Below, piece by piece: positions 1 through 7,963 of a stretch of DNA of 39,236 nucleotides. The stretch lies in NCBI GenBank assembly GCA_023231065.1, contig JALNWE010000025.1:1-39236 (forward strand). Reading direction: 5' to 3'. The position numbers and the translations under genes are program-made. How positions within the stretch are numbered: the stretch's first letter is position 1; every line of letters begins with the position of its first letter. This DNA is from Bacteroidales bacterium (GTDB lineage Bacteria; Bacteroidota; Bacteroidia; Bacteroidales; FEN-979). Under the pieces are notes generated by a model. It did no database searches. It was not told the origin of the DNA and saw only the letters and a list, made by a program, of their open reading frames with translations.

Positions 1-1516
1 CGTTTATCTCCGCCACCTTCCCTTGGGGATAAACCTCTCCCGGTTTTACCTTCAACGCCCCCTGGTACGACAACAACGCCGCCTCATAAACTTTGGCCGT
101 CAGCAGGCTGTCCCCCTTCCTGATCAATCCTAAATATTGGTCTTCCAGTAATCTCTCGTTGACCTCAGTAATTTTTTCTTTAGGATATTGCTCTAACGGT
201 TTCAGATTTGAAGCTTTAAGATATTCTGCACGAGATAACAAGTAAGATTTTTCAGAAAATAATTTATCACCGGAGGCTATTGCATTGGTATATTGTTCAT
301 TGAGGGAACGAGCCAGGGCTGCATCATGACCCGTAATCATTTGTTCGACCTTGCTAACCATTTCCTTGGGATAATTCTCTTTAGGCTTTACTGATGAAGC
401 CAGAAGATAATTTTCCTTTGCTTTCTGATAGTTCTTATCTATATATAAACTATCGGCAAAAGCAATGTATTGATCATAGGACTCCTGTTGTTGTTTTGCT
501 TTAGATAGTAAACCGTCAATCTCAAGAATTTTATCCTTAGGATAAATTTCCTCGGGTTTTATTGTCAGGGCCTGCTGGTATCCTTTTTTAGCATTGGCAA
601 ACTGGATTTCCCGGAACAATTGATCTGCATTTGCTATTGCTTTTTTATACGCTTCATCTTTAGCCATTTGGGCTGTTATCAGCGCTGTCAATTCTGCAAT
701 ACGATCCTGTGGATATTTTTCATCAGGTTTAATCGCATTGGCTTTCTTATAATCTTTCAGCGCTGGTTGGTAGGCCTTTGCTGCATAAAATTTATCCGCA
801 GAGGTAATCGATCGGGTGTATTCTTCATCTTTCACCTGCCGGTCAACCTGAATTTTAATGATTTCGTTAATCTTTGTTTTTGGATATTGTTCTCCCGGTA
901 TTATTTTACTTGCATTCTCGTATTCAATCCGGGCTTTCTCGAAATCTTGCGCCTGGAACAGTCTATCGGCGCTGGCAACAGCAACATCGTAAAGGATATT
1001 TCGGGCCTTGGATGACCGGAGCAAATCCATGGTTTTTCTGAGTTTTATCTTGGCAACGGAATCGCCTGGCATCTGGCCAATTGCCAATTGGTATGAAGCT
1101 TTGGCATTTAAATAATCTTTCGCTTCGAAGTACTGGTCCCCCAAACTTATGTCTTTTTGATATTCTGTTGTTTGGGTCTTCTGATCGTTGAGGAGGGATT
1201 TTGTCTTCAATATCCTGTCCTTGAGCATAGGATCATAAGGCCTTATTTTTTGTGCTTTCTCCAATTCAATGAGGCATTGTTCAAATTTTTTATCCTTCAG
1301 AAATTTATCGGCAACATTGATCAGGGAATTGTATATAGAGTCTCCGGAGCTTTGTTTGCGTTGAGTAATGGAATCCGGTGAATGGGTTAATGTGGTCAGG
1401 ATTGGGTGTGAAAAATCCTGATCAGCGAAATAATAATTCATTGCCCCAAAGGCTGCAAGCACGGATAATAGAACAAGGATTACCGAAGCAGGTTTGGAAG
1501 TGGTAGTGATTTTCAT
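1..1516 (-). CDS. Membrane-anchored protein with about six 57-residue TPR-like repeats (3' end outside window)
   Basis: The minus frame is open from an ATG at 1516 to the window edge (at least 505 residues), so the C-terminus is missing. An in-frame TGA lies 15-17 bases upstream of this ATG, which fixes the start. Residues about 11-30 are hydrophobic and fit a signal anchor. From about residue 175 a unit of roughly 52-62 residues repeats about six times. It reads YxxAIxxADxLFxxxxYxxAKxxYxxAxxIKPxExYPKxKIxEI and ends in a charged linker. The two helices per unit and the alternating Ala and Tyr suggest a TPR-like solenoid, but the invariant YPK block and longer period differ from classical 34-residue TPR. 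It lies 77 bp downstream of the ABC ATPase gene on the same strand, so co-transcription is possible. I do not recognise a specific function. A scaffold or protein-interaction role outside the cytoplasmic membrane is inference. Confidence 0.8.
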   Translation of the reverse strand, partial: MKITTTSKPASVILVLLSVLAAFGAMNYYFADQDFSHPILTTLTHSPDSITQRKQSSGDSIYNSLINVADKFLKDKKFEQCLIELEKAQKIRPYDPMLKDRILKTKSLLNDQKTQTTEYQKDISLGDQYFEAKDYLNAKASYQLAIGQMPGDSVAKIKLRKTMDLLRSSKARNILYDVAVASADRLFQAQDFEKARIEYENASKIIPGEQYPKTKINEIIKIQVDRQVKDEEYTRSITSADKFYAAKAYQPALKDYKKANAIKPDEKYPQDRIAELTALITAQMAKDEAYKKAIANADQLFREIQFANAKKGYQQALTIKPEEIYPKDKILEIDGLLSKAKQQQESYDQYIAFADSLYIDKNYQKAKENYLLASSVKPKENYPKEMVSKVEQMITGHDAALARSLNEQYTNAIASGDKLFSEKSYLLSRAEYLKASNLKPLEQYPKEKITEVNERLLEDQYLGLIRKGDSLLTAKVYEAALLSYQGALKVKPGEVYPQGKVAEIN

Positions 1517-1593
1517 GCGTTCGTATTGGGTCAGGTTCCGATGGTACGACAATAATCAATAACGATTTTAATCAAGAATAAGTATTCATATAG

Positions 1594-2247
1594 TTATTGT
1601 ACAATCACACCATCCCGGATGGTCAACTTACGATCTGCCATATTTGCAAGATCCGTATTGTGTGTTGCAATGATATAGGTTTGGGAAAAAGTATCGCGTA
1701 AACGGAAAAACAACTTGTGTAATTCAACGGCAGAATTAGAATCAAGGTTACCTGAGGGTTCATCAGCAAGTATTACATCCGGATTGTTTACCAGCGCACG
1801 CGCAACCGCAACACGTTGTTGCTCACCTCCTGACAATTCAGAAGGCTTATGATTGGACCGGTCTTTCAGGTTCATGAATTCCAGCAGCTCCATGGCTCGA
1901 TTTTCTGCTTCCTTTTTCGGTCTTTTTGCAATAAATGCCGGAATACAGATATTTTCGAGGGCTGTAAATTCAGGTAGCAAATGATGAAACTGAAAGACAA
2001 ATCCTATATGGCGGTTCCGGAAATCGGAAATTTTTCTCTCAGACAAGTAATTTACCTTAATCCCGTTTAATTCAATAAAACCGGAATCTGCTTTATCCAA
2101 CGTCCCTAGAATATGAAGAAGCGTCGATTTCCCCGCTCCTGAAGCGCCAACAATGGAAACGATCTCCCCTTTATTTATTGATAAAGTTATGCCTTTTAGA
2201 ACAGTAAGGGGGCCGAATGATTTTTCGATATTCCGAGCAACAATCAT
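1594..2247 (-). CDS. lolD: LolD-type ABC transporter ATP-binding protein
   Basis: 217 residues, a complete ABC ATPase. Walker A GASGAGKS is at residues 34-41, the Q-loop glutamine near 86, the signature LSGGE at 138-142, Walker B VILADE at 158-163 and the H-loop histidine at 196. The sequence after Walker B (PSGNLDS) and the compact size are typical of the LolD/MacB/FtsE branch, in which the ATPase works with FtsX-like permeases. LolD powers release of lipoproteins from the inner membrane to LolA. No permease gene is adjacent here, so the exact partner (LolCE-like or MacB-like) cannot be read from context. A TATCTTTG promoter core lies just upstream. The ATG at 2247 is 11 bases from the end of the likely leader. 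Subfamily assignment is by similarity of motifs. Confidence 0.85.
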   Translation of the reverse strand: MIVARNIEKSFGPLTVLKGITLSINKGEIVSIVGASGAGKSTLLHILGTLDKADSGFIELNGIKVNYLSERKISDFRNRHIGFVFQFHHLLPEFTALENICIPAFIAKRPKKEAENRAMELLEFMNLKDRSNHKPSELSGGEQQRVAVARALVNNPDVILADEPSGNLDSNSAVELHKLFFRLRDTFSQTYIIATHNTDLANMADRKLTIRDGVIVQ

Positions 2248-2264
2248 ATAAAATCAATGACCGG

Positions 2265-2272
2265 CAAAGATA
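2265..2272 (-). promoter_or_regulatory. Promoter -7 element of the lolD-like gene
   Basis: TATCTTTG on the minus strand matches the Bacteroidota -7 consensus TAnnTTTG and ends 17 bases before the ATG at 2247. No TTTG is seen at the expected -33 distance. It lies back to back with the sucC promoter. Confidence 0.55.
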
Positions 2273-2293
2273 ATAAAACTCATCCAGAATTTT

Positions 2294-2324
2294 TTTGAGG
2301 TTCGGGGCGAATACACTATTTTTG
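2294..2324 (+). promoter_or_regulatory. sucC promoter, full -33/-7 match
   Basis: TTTG at 2294-2297 is followed after exactly 19 bases by TATTTTTG at 2317-2324. Both elements fit the known primary sigma factor consensus of Bacteroides (TTTG, then TAnnTTTG). The sucC ATG follows 22 bases later. Confidence 0.75.
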
Positions 2325-2346
2325 GTTCTCCCTAAATAGTTTGAGT

Positions 2347-3537
2347 ATGAATTTACATGAATATCAAAGCAAATCGATATTAAAGCATTACGGAGTAGCA
2401 GTCCCAGAAGGTGTTCTTGCCAATACAGAAGAAGAAGCTGTCAGGGCAGCAGAGTATATTCAGGAAGCAACCGGAACCGATAAATTTGTAATAAAAGCCC
2501 AGATCCATGCTGGCGGACGAGGGAAAGGCGGTGGCGTGAAGGTGGCTAAATCAATTGACGAAGTCAGGTTGCTTGCTGGTCAGATCCTTGGGATGAAACT
2601 GGTTACGCCACAAACGCCCAAAGAAGGAAAATTAGTTCGGAAAATATATGTGGAACAAAATATATATTATCCGGGTCCCACTGAACCCTTAGAAATATAT
2701 CTGAGCATTCTCTTAAACAGACAGAAAGGCCATACGGTATTAATGTACTCACCCAGGGGAGGGATGGATATTGAAAAAGTAGCTGAGGAGACGCCGGAAC
2801 TCATTTTTGTCGAAGACATTGATCCTAAAATAGGATTGCAGGCATTTCAGGCAAGGAAAGTTGCATTTAACCTGAAAATGAAAGGGGATGCTTACAAAAA
2901 TATGGTTCGATTTGTTTTTGCTATCTACAAGGCCTATGATGCAAGTGACGCCTCACTCATTGAGATCAATCCGGTAATTAAAACTTCCGACAATAAAATT
3001 CTCGCTGCCGATGCCAAAATAGTCATCGATAACAATGCCCTGTTCAGACATCCGGATATAGCTATCATGCGTGATTACGAGGAAGAAAACCCGATTGAAG
3101 TAGAAGCCTCCCGTCATGACCTGAATTATGTAAAGCTCAACGGTAATGTTGGCTGTATGGTGAACGGCGCCGGCCTCGCCATGGCCACGATGGACATCAT
3201 TAAATTGTCGGGAGGCGATCCTGCCAATTTTCTTGATGTCGGAGGTTCTGCCAGTACTAAAAAAGTTGAAGAAGGATTTCGCATCATTTTAAAGGATCCG
3301 GCTGTAAAAACCATACTTGTTAACATTTTCGGAGGGATTGTGCGGTGCGATCGCGTAGCCCAGGGCATCGTTGATGCCTGTAAGAATATTGGCAAGATCA
3401 ATATTCCCATTATTGTCAGGCTTCAGGGGACAAACGCCACAGAGGGGAAGAAAATAATTGACGAATCGGGATTACAAGTCCATTCAGCGGTTACATTGGA
3501 GGAAGCGGCACGACTTGTTACGGGAATACTGAATTAA
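2347..3537 (+). CDS. sucC: Succinyl-CoA synthetase (ADP-forming) subunit beta
   Basis: 396 residues, the normal length for SucC. It catalyses the reversible conversion of succinyl-CoA, ADP or GDP and phosphate to succinate, CoA and nucleoside triphosphate, as an alpha/beta complex with SucD. The N-terminal ATP-grasp domain starts MNLHEYQSKSIL and has the glycine-rich GGRGKGGGVK loop near residues 56-65. The C-terminal ligase domain has the phosphate-binding block NIFGGIVRCD near residues 322-331. The frame extends two codons upstream to a TTG, but the ATG at 2347 gives the family's standard N-terminus. No sucD is in the window, so the two subunits are encoded apart or sucD lies elsewhere. The last 20 bp overlap the end of the convergent glycosyltransferase gene. 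Confidence 0.96.
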   Translation: MNLHEYQSKSILKHYGVAVPEGVLANTEEEAVRAAEYIQEATGTDKFVIKAQIHAGGRGKGGGVKVAKSIDEVRLLAGQILGMKLVTPQTPKEGKLVRKIYVEQNIYYPGPTEPLEIYLSILLNRQKGHTVLMYSPRGGMDIEKVAEETPELIFVEDIDPKIGLQAFQARKVAFNLKMKGDAYKNMVRFVFAIYKAYDASDASLIEINPVIKTSDNKILAADAKIVIDNNALFRHPDIAIMRDYEEENPIEVEASRHDLNYVKLNGNVGCMVNGAGLAMATMDIIKLSGGDPANFLDVGGSASTKKVEEGFRIILKDPAVKTILVNIFGGIVRCDRVAQGIVDACKNIGKINIPIIVRLQGTNATEGKKIIDESGLQVHSAVTLEEAARLVTGILN

Positions 3538-4786
3538 AACGGAATTCCATTTCCTTCTCAAACAGGAATGACCTGATTTTTTCCAAATCCAGAAGTGTTG
3601 CGTTTTGAAAAGAGAAATGATCCCAGCTGATACTCAATCTGGCTTCAGCTTCAGGATAGTAAGTCATGAAAAAGTGTCGTAGATTCACTTCATCCGTTAT
3701 CCCTGTATCAGAATTCATTGTTTTAAGAAACTGTAAAATTCTTAATCCATCCAATTTTTCATGAAAGGCACGGGTAAAGTGCTCCAGATCCTTGTGATTT
3801 TCACGAAGTAATTGAAAAGGATCTTTCTCCTTCGTCACCTCTTTAAGAAACCTTACCACATTGTTTTCCAATGTTTCAAAATAGAAAAGCGGAAGAAGAA
3901 GATAAGTTTCCAAAAGGTCGTTAAAAAGAGATATCGGGTAAACGGGATAGCTCGACCAGTCGCCTGCTCCTCCTTTGATCATAGCAGGGCCAGTCCCAAA
4001 GAAGACCCGATCGGAAAAGCGAGCCTCAGGATAAACAATAACATCATTCCAGAGTAGTAGGTTCCCGAATTTCCGTAGTTTTTGTAAAAAGTAAAAATCC
4101 TCGCCACTTAATTTCGGCGCCATCCCACCTGTTGCGCGGTAAGCCCACACCGGAAATGCCATTGCAGAGCCAAGCGCCGTAAAGGCAAATGGGGATCCAA
4201 TCCTGCCAAGGTTCAGAAAATAATGGCGCATGTATATCTCATATCTTAAAATAGCTCTTGTAGCCTTCTCATCCTCAACCCGCAAATGAAAATATGGAAC
4301 GCTCAATGCCACCGCTTCCGGATGTTCATTAAAATTATTGGCAATGGATAAAAAATAGTCTTCTGTAAAGGTAGTATCAGCATCCATACTGATGATATAA
4401 TCTTCCGGCCCGGCCAATTTGGTGATCTCATCCATCAGTACCTTCCTGGCTTGCCCGATTCCATGTCTTTTTCCCTTCCAGCCTTTCCCTATGGATGAAT
4501 AGTCGAGTACTTCCATGTCAAATCCTTTAACACTTCGCAGCATATCAAGGGTCTGATGGTTATTATCACAAACTGGTTTTTTGGAAGGGTCTTTCCACCA
4601 TCCTTCCGGCTGGTTAACGCAAATATATACCTTGAACCTCCGGTATGTTTGTGCGCCAATACAAACAAGTGTCCGGGTAAGCAATTCCGGTTCATTCATC
4701 ACCGGAAGGGCGATATATAAAAAAGGTAAAGGATGAGAATCCCTGCTTTTATTACCGGTCGATATTGAGTTTCTCAAATAGGGCAT
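3518..4786 (-). CDS. Glycosyltransferase family 2 protein
   Basis: About 422 residues from the ATG at 4786. A TTG three codons further up is possible. The GT-A fold is visible: a first strand with YIALPVMNEPEL, a DAD metal and nucleotide-sugar motif near residues 135-137, and GEDF near 228-231 as the likely acceptor-side acidic motif. No classical QxxRW and no long membrane segments are visible, so it is more likely a soluble or peripheral transferase than a cellulose-synthase-type processive enzyme. Acceptor and sugar are unknown. Its 5' end overlaps the 3' end of the S41 protease gene by 35 bp, so the two are co-transcribed and probably translationally coupled. The 3' end overlaps sucC by 20 bp in convergent orientation. 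Confidence 0.82.
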   Translation of the reverse strand: MPYLRNSISTGNKSRDSHPLPFLYIALPVMNEPELLTRTLVCIGAQTYRRFKVYICVNQPEGWWKDPSKKPVCDNNHQTLDMLRSVKGFDMEVLDYSSIGKGWKGKRHGIGQARKVLMDEITKLAGPEDYIISMDADTTFTEDYFLSIANNFNEHPEAVALSVPYFHLRVEDEKATRAILRYEIYMRHYFLNLGRIGSPFAFTALGSAMAFPVWAYRATGGMAPKLSGEDFYFLQKLRKFGNLLLWNDVIVYPEARFSDRVFFGTGPAMIKGGAGDWSSYPVYPISLFNDLLETYLLLPLFYFETLENNVVRFLKEVTKEKDPFQLLRENHKDLEHFTRAFHEKLDGLRILQFLKTMNSDTGITDEVNLRHFFMTYYPEAEARLSISWDHFSFQNATLLDLEKIRSFLFEKEMEFRFNSVFP

Positions 4787-6350
4787 CGTCTTCAATCACT
4801 TCAACTGCTTTTAGTACCTCCTCATCGAATTGATTGATTACCGTATACATTTCTGTCATATCCCAAAGTTTCTGGGCAATCAAACCTTTTAGTTGCGACT
4901 TTATCAGGTTTTCAGAAGCGCTATATCCCTTTTCATCCTTTTTTACTCCCTCTTTTTCGGCATAAGCAAAAAAGTCATTCATGAAGGCATCGTCAGTCTG
5001 AAAACCCTTATCGAATGTTGTAAAAAGAGGAAAAGATTTCTGAAATAATTTCCGGTTTTTATCAACATATTGACCCACGAAGGAATTGATCACGTTTTTC
5101 CGGCGAAGATCCAGATAATAATCAGAAATGATGGTCGAATCCCAGGGGACGAATACATCGGGCATTATTCCACCGCCACCATAAACTACCCTTTTCCGCG
5201 AGGTATAATATTTCAGTGAATCCGGAAATTTAATGCTGTCGGGATGGATCAGCTCACCATGTTTCACGCGGTTTTTAAAATCATCATAATATTTATCTAC
5301 TCCCTCCGCATAAGATTTTTGGATACATTTACCCGAGGGGTTGTAATATCTTGCCGTAGTCAGCCTCATCTGGGAACTGTCGGGCAACTGAAAAGGCCGT
5401 TGGACCAATCCTTTTCCGAAAGATCTCCGTCCCACGATCAATCCCCTATCCCAATCCTGAATGGCGCCGGAAACAATTTCACTGGCAGAGGCTGAATTTT
5501 CATTGATCATGATCACCAATTTTCCGGTCTCAAAAAGTCCTTTTGAAGTAGACAGGTAATCTTCCCTTTGACTTCTCACACCCTCGGTATAAACGATCAG
5601 TTTCCCGGCGTTAAGGAATTCATCTGACAATTCAATTGCTGTACCCATATACCCCCCAGAGTTGTTTCTCAGGTCAAGGATCAGACTTTTCATCCCTTCC
5701 GACCTGAGCTTTTTCACTCCATCAGTAAACTCCTGAATGGAATTCTGCGCAAATTTATTGAGGTTGATATAACCCACCCCCGGTTTTATCATGTATACTG
5801 CATCTACACTATTGATGGGAATTTTATCGCGAACGATGGTGAAATCCATCAGATCCTTCTTCCCTTTCCTGTATATGGAAACAGTTACTTTAGTTCCTCT
5901 TTTTCCTCGAAGGTGATCAAGAACAAACTGGCTCGTTATTTTTTTCCCAGTGACTATTTCTCCTTCAATTTTAATGATTTTATCTCCCGACATGATACCC
6001 AATTTGTCGGATGGCCCTCCGGGTACAGGGTGGACGACCGTTATGGTGTCCTGCAAAATCTCAAATTGGACCCCGATACCATCAAAATTACCCTCCAGGG
6101 GTTCATTCGCTTTCTGTACATCTTTTTTCGAAATATACATAGAGTGAGGATCAAGCTCCTTCAGGGTTTCAATAATGGCGTTTTCAACAAGTTTACCTTC
6201 ATTAATAGTATCAACATAAGCGAATTTGATGATCTGCATCGCCGTATTATATTTTTTTATTCCGGCATTGGGATCAGTATGGGAGGTTTGAGCCAGGAGC
6301 AAACCGGGAGAAAACAAGAGGATAAGGATGAATGTCAGCCTTCTTTTCAT
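4752..6350 (-). CDS. S41 family C-terminal processing peptidase, secreted
   Basis: 532 residues. I start at the ATG at 6350 because it gives a clean signal peptide (KRRLTFILILLFSPGLLLAQ), and the upstream in-frame ATG at 6395 lies about at the predicted promoter. The enzyme is a periplasmic CtpA/Prc-type serine protease. A PDZ domain (about residues 95-175, with the carboxylate-binding GIGVQF block) precedes the protease domain. The catalytic serine lies in NSASASEI (285-292) and the general-base lysine in FGKGLVQ (Lys313). DLRNNSGG just before is the family's conserved strand. A C-terminal helical region of about 150 residues follows, as in Bacteroidota homologues. Family members trim C-termini or process envelope proteins. 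The specific substrate is unknown. Confidence 0.92.
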   Translation of the reverse strand: MKRRLTFILILLFSPGLLLAQTSHTDPNAGIKKYNTAMQIIKFAYVDTINEGKLVENAIIETLKELDPHSMYISKKDVQKANEPLEGNFDGIGVQFEILQDTITVVHPVPGGPSDKLGIMSGDKIIKIEGEIVTGKKITSQFVLDHLRGKRGTKVTVSIYRKGKKDLMDFTIVRDKIPINSVDAVYMIKPGVGYINLNKFAQNSIQEFTDGVKKLRSEGMKSLILDLRNNSGGYMGTAIELSDEFLNAGKLIVYTEGVRSQREDYLSTSKGLFETGKLVIMINENSASASEIVSGAIQDWDRGLIVGRRSFGKGLVQRPFQLPDSSQMRLTTARYYNPSGKCIQKSYAEGVDKYYDDFKNRVKHGELIHPDSIKFPDSLKYYTSRKRVVYGGGGIMPDVFVPWDSTIISDYYLDLRRKNVINSFVGQYVDKNRKLFQKSFPLFTTFDKGFQTDDAFMNDFFAYAEKEGVKKDEKGYSASENLIKSQLKGLIAQKLWDMTEMYTVINQFDEEVLKAVEVIEDDALFEKLNIDR

Positions 6351-6408
6351 TGAATTACAAATATTGATATCCATTTGAAATTGCTTATTAAACAATGGTT
6401 TTGGGGTT

Positions 6409-6416
6409 CAAAAGTA
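6409..6416 (-). promoter_or_regulatory. Promoter -7 element for the S41 protease-glycosyltransferase operon
   Basis: TACTTTTG on the minus strand, a full TAnnTTTG match, 58 bases before the ATG at 6350. No good TTTG is seen at -33. A start site just downstream would place the 6395 ATG almost at the 5' end of the mRNA, favouring 6350. Confidence 0.5.
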
Positions 6417-6482
6417 CCTTTTTTTCCTATTGCATCCATGAGCCGTTTCAATTTTAACTAATTTTAACGGGAATTTAACAGG

Positions 6483-7238
6483 ATGGTTGAACCAGAAAAA
6501 AAAAGAATTTACCAGAGTCTTGTCTATCCGGTTTTGTTTGTGATCCTGCTTTGGATCATCAAAGCCATAGATAATATTTTTACTCTGAATTTGAACGATT
6601 ATGGACTAATCCCACTGAAAGCCAGGGGGTTGATTGGTATTGTGACGGCCCCTTTGCTCCATGCTGACTGGGCTCACTTGTTTGCCAATTCAATTCCGCT
6701 GCTTATCCTTGGCGCATTTCTTTTTTATTTTTATAAAGAAATAGCCTGGCTCATCTTAGGTCTCTTATATGTAATAACCGGTATATGGGTATGGACTTTT
6801 GCACGGGGAAACGGTATTCATATTGGCGCCAGTGGTATCATTTACGGGTTGGTCTCATTTCTTTTTTTCAGCGGGATCATCCGGCGCGAGAAGAGCCTGA
6901 TGGTGATCACTATGCTCGTTGCTTTCCTTTATGGGGGGCTTATCTGGGGATTATTTCCGCAGCTTTTTCCCCATCAGCCGATCTCGTGGGAATCACATCT
7001 GATGGGCTTATTGGCAGGACTAGTCCTGGCTATTTATTACAGAAATTACGGCCCCCAGAAAAAAGAATATGATTGGGGAGATGAACCTGATGATGACGAT
7101 CCTGAAGATGCTTACTGGAAGAAGGGAGAAATACCAGATGAACAGACCACTTCAAATAAATCCGGGCAGCAAAAAGACTCTCCTACTGATAAGACGCCGG
7201 ATACGCCTCCTGAGATCATATACCACATCAAGAAATAA
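6483..7238 (+). CDS. Rhomboid family intramembrane serine protease
   Basis: 251 residues with about six membrane segments. The rhomboid hallmarks are in order: HADWAHLFAN (residues 60-69, the conserved His and Asn of TM2), GASG with catalytic Ser117, and SHLMG with catalytic His172. These form the Ser-His dyad that cleaves transmembrane substrates within the lipid bilayer. After the last helix (about residue 187) comes a hydrophilic, acidic tail of about 60 residues (DWGDEPDDDDPEDA), rich in Asp, Glu, Pro and Lys and probably disordered. The gene stands alone on the plus strand and ends only 5 bp from the convergent helix-hairpin-helix gene. No promoter consensus is evident upstream. Confidence 0.92.
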   Translation: MVEPEKKRIYQSLVYPVLFVILLWIIKAIDNIFTLNLNDYGLIPLKARGLIGIVTAPLLHADWAHLFANSIPLLILGAFLFYFYKEIAWLILGLLYVITGIWVWTFARGNGIHIGASGIIYGLVSFLFFSGIIRREKSLMVITMLVAFLYGGLIWGLFPQLFPHQPISWESHLMGLLAGLVLAIYYRNYGPQKKEYDWGDEPDDDDPEDAYWKKGEIPDEQTTSNKSGQQKDSPTDKTPDTPPEIIYHIKK

Positions 7239-7243
7239 TTCTT

Positions 7244-7963
7244 TCAGGGATTGATCATCAAATACACTGTGATCTTCTTATAGATTGAATCATTGATCCC
7301 CTCAATTCCTTTCAATTCCTCCAATTGCTTGAACTTTTTATTTTTCTGCCGGTAAATCATAATGGCTTTGGTTATTTCAAAGGGGAAATACGGGTGTCGC
7401 AAAAGCTCTTTGAATGTAATATAGTTAAGGTTGATCGGGTGAACTGAATCAGGCTCCACCCAAACATTTTCGGCAATTTCATCATAACGTACATGATCCA
7501 TCCCGAATACTTCCAGGAGTTGCTTTTTATCGTTAAAACCGCCTAACCTTTTACGGTAATTGACAATTCGTCGCGCAAAAGAAGAACCAATTCCTTTTAA
7601 CCGTTGTAAGTCAAACGTGTCGGCAGCATTCAATTCCAAAAAAACTTCAGATTTCTTAACCGGTTTGCCGGTAAGGCCTGTATCATAATTATAAAAACCC
7701 TGGCGGTTTGAATAGGTTTGGAATTTCTTTAACCGCGCAGATGCGATAGAATCTTCAGCTTTTTGCCAGGCAATTTCAAATGCCCTGACTTCTTGTTCAA
7801 AAGCAGTATAGTCAGCAGGAGGATTTACCAGCTCACGCGGGATCACACTGTTGGCCAAGACCACAAGGAACAAAATGATACCAAGAACAAATATCCCTTT
7901 TTGTTCTGCTTTATTGAACGAAAAATAATCGCTGAACAGTCGGAAAAGGTCCATGTTTTTCAT
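7244..7963 (-). CDS. Membrane-anchored helix-hairpin-helix (ComEA-like) protein
   Basis: 239 residues from the ATG at 7963, which overlaps the stop of the upstream DUF2851 gene as ATGA, a classic coupling signal. The longer frame starting at 8017 would reach into DUF2851. A single membrane segment lies at about residues 23-40 (GIFVLGIILFLVVLANS). The C-terminal half holds two helix-hairpin-helix units. The first contains LNAADTFDLQRLKGIGSSFA, close to the ComEA DNA-binding consensus, and the second runs from NLNYITFKELLRHPYFPFEI. ComEA proteins bind incoming DNA during transformation. Here the domains are the divergent type common in Bacteroidota, so DNA binding is likely but uptake is unproven. 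A comEC gene is present at 12020-14143, though not adjacent. Confidence 0.82.
   Translation of the reverse strand: MKNMDLFRLFSDYFSFNKAEQKGIFVLGIILFLVVLANSVIPRELVNPPADYTAFEQEVRAFEIAWQKAEDSIASARLKKFQTYSNRQGFYNYDTGLTGKPVKKSEVFLELNAADTFDLQRLKGIGSSFARRIVNYRKRLGGFNDKKQLLEVFGMDHVRYDEIAENVWVEPDSVHPINLNYITFKELLRHPYFPFEITKAIMIYRQKNKKFKQLEELKGIEGINDSIYKKITVYLMINP

Noticed and set aside
620..1381. Two plus-strand open frames opposite the repeat protein
   Set aside because: They are Phe-, Ile- and Cys-rich complements of a continuous minus-strand coding frame with clear protein repeats.
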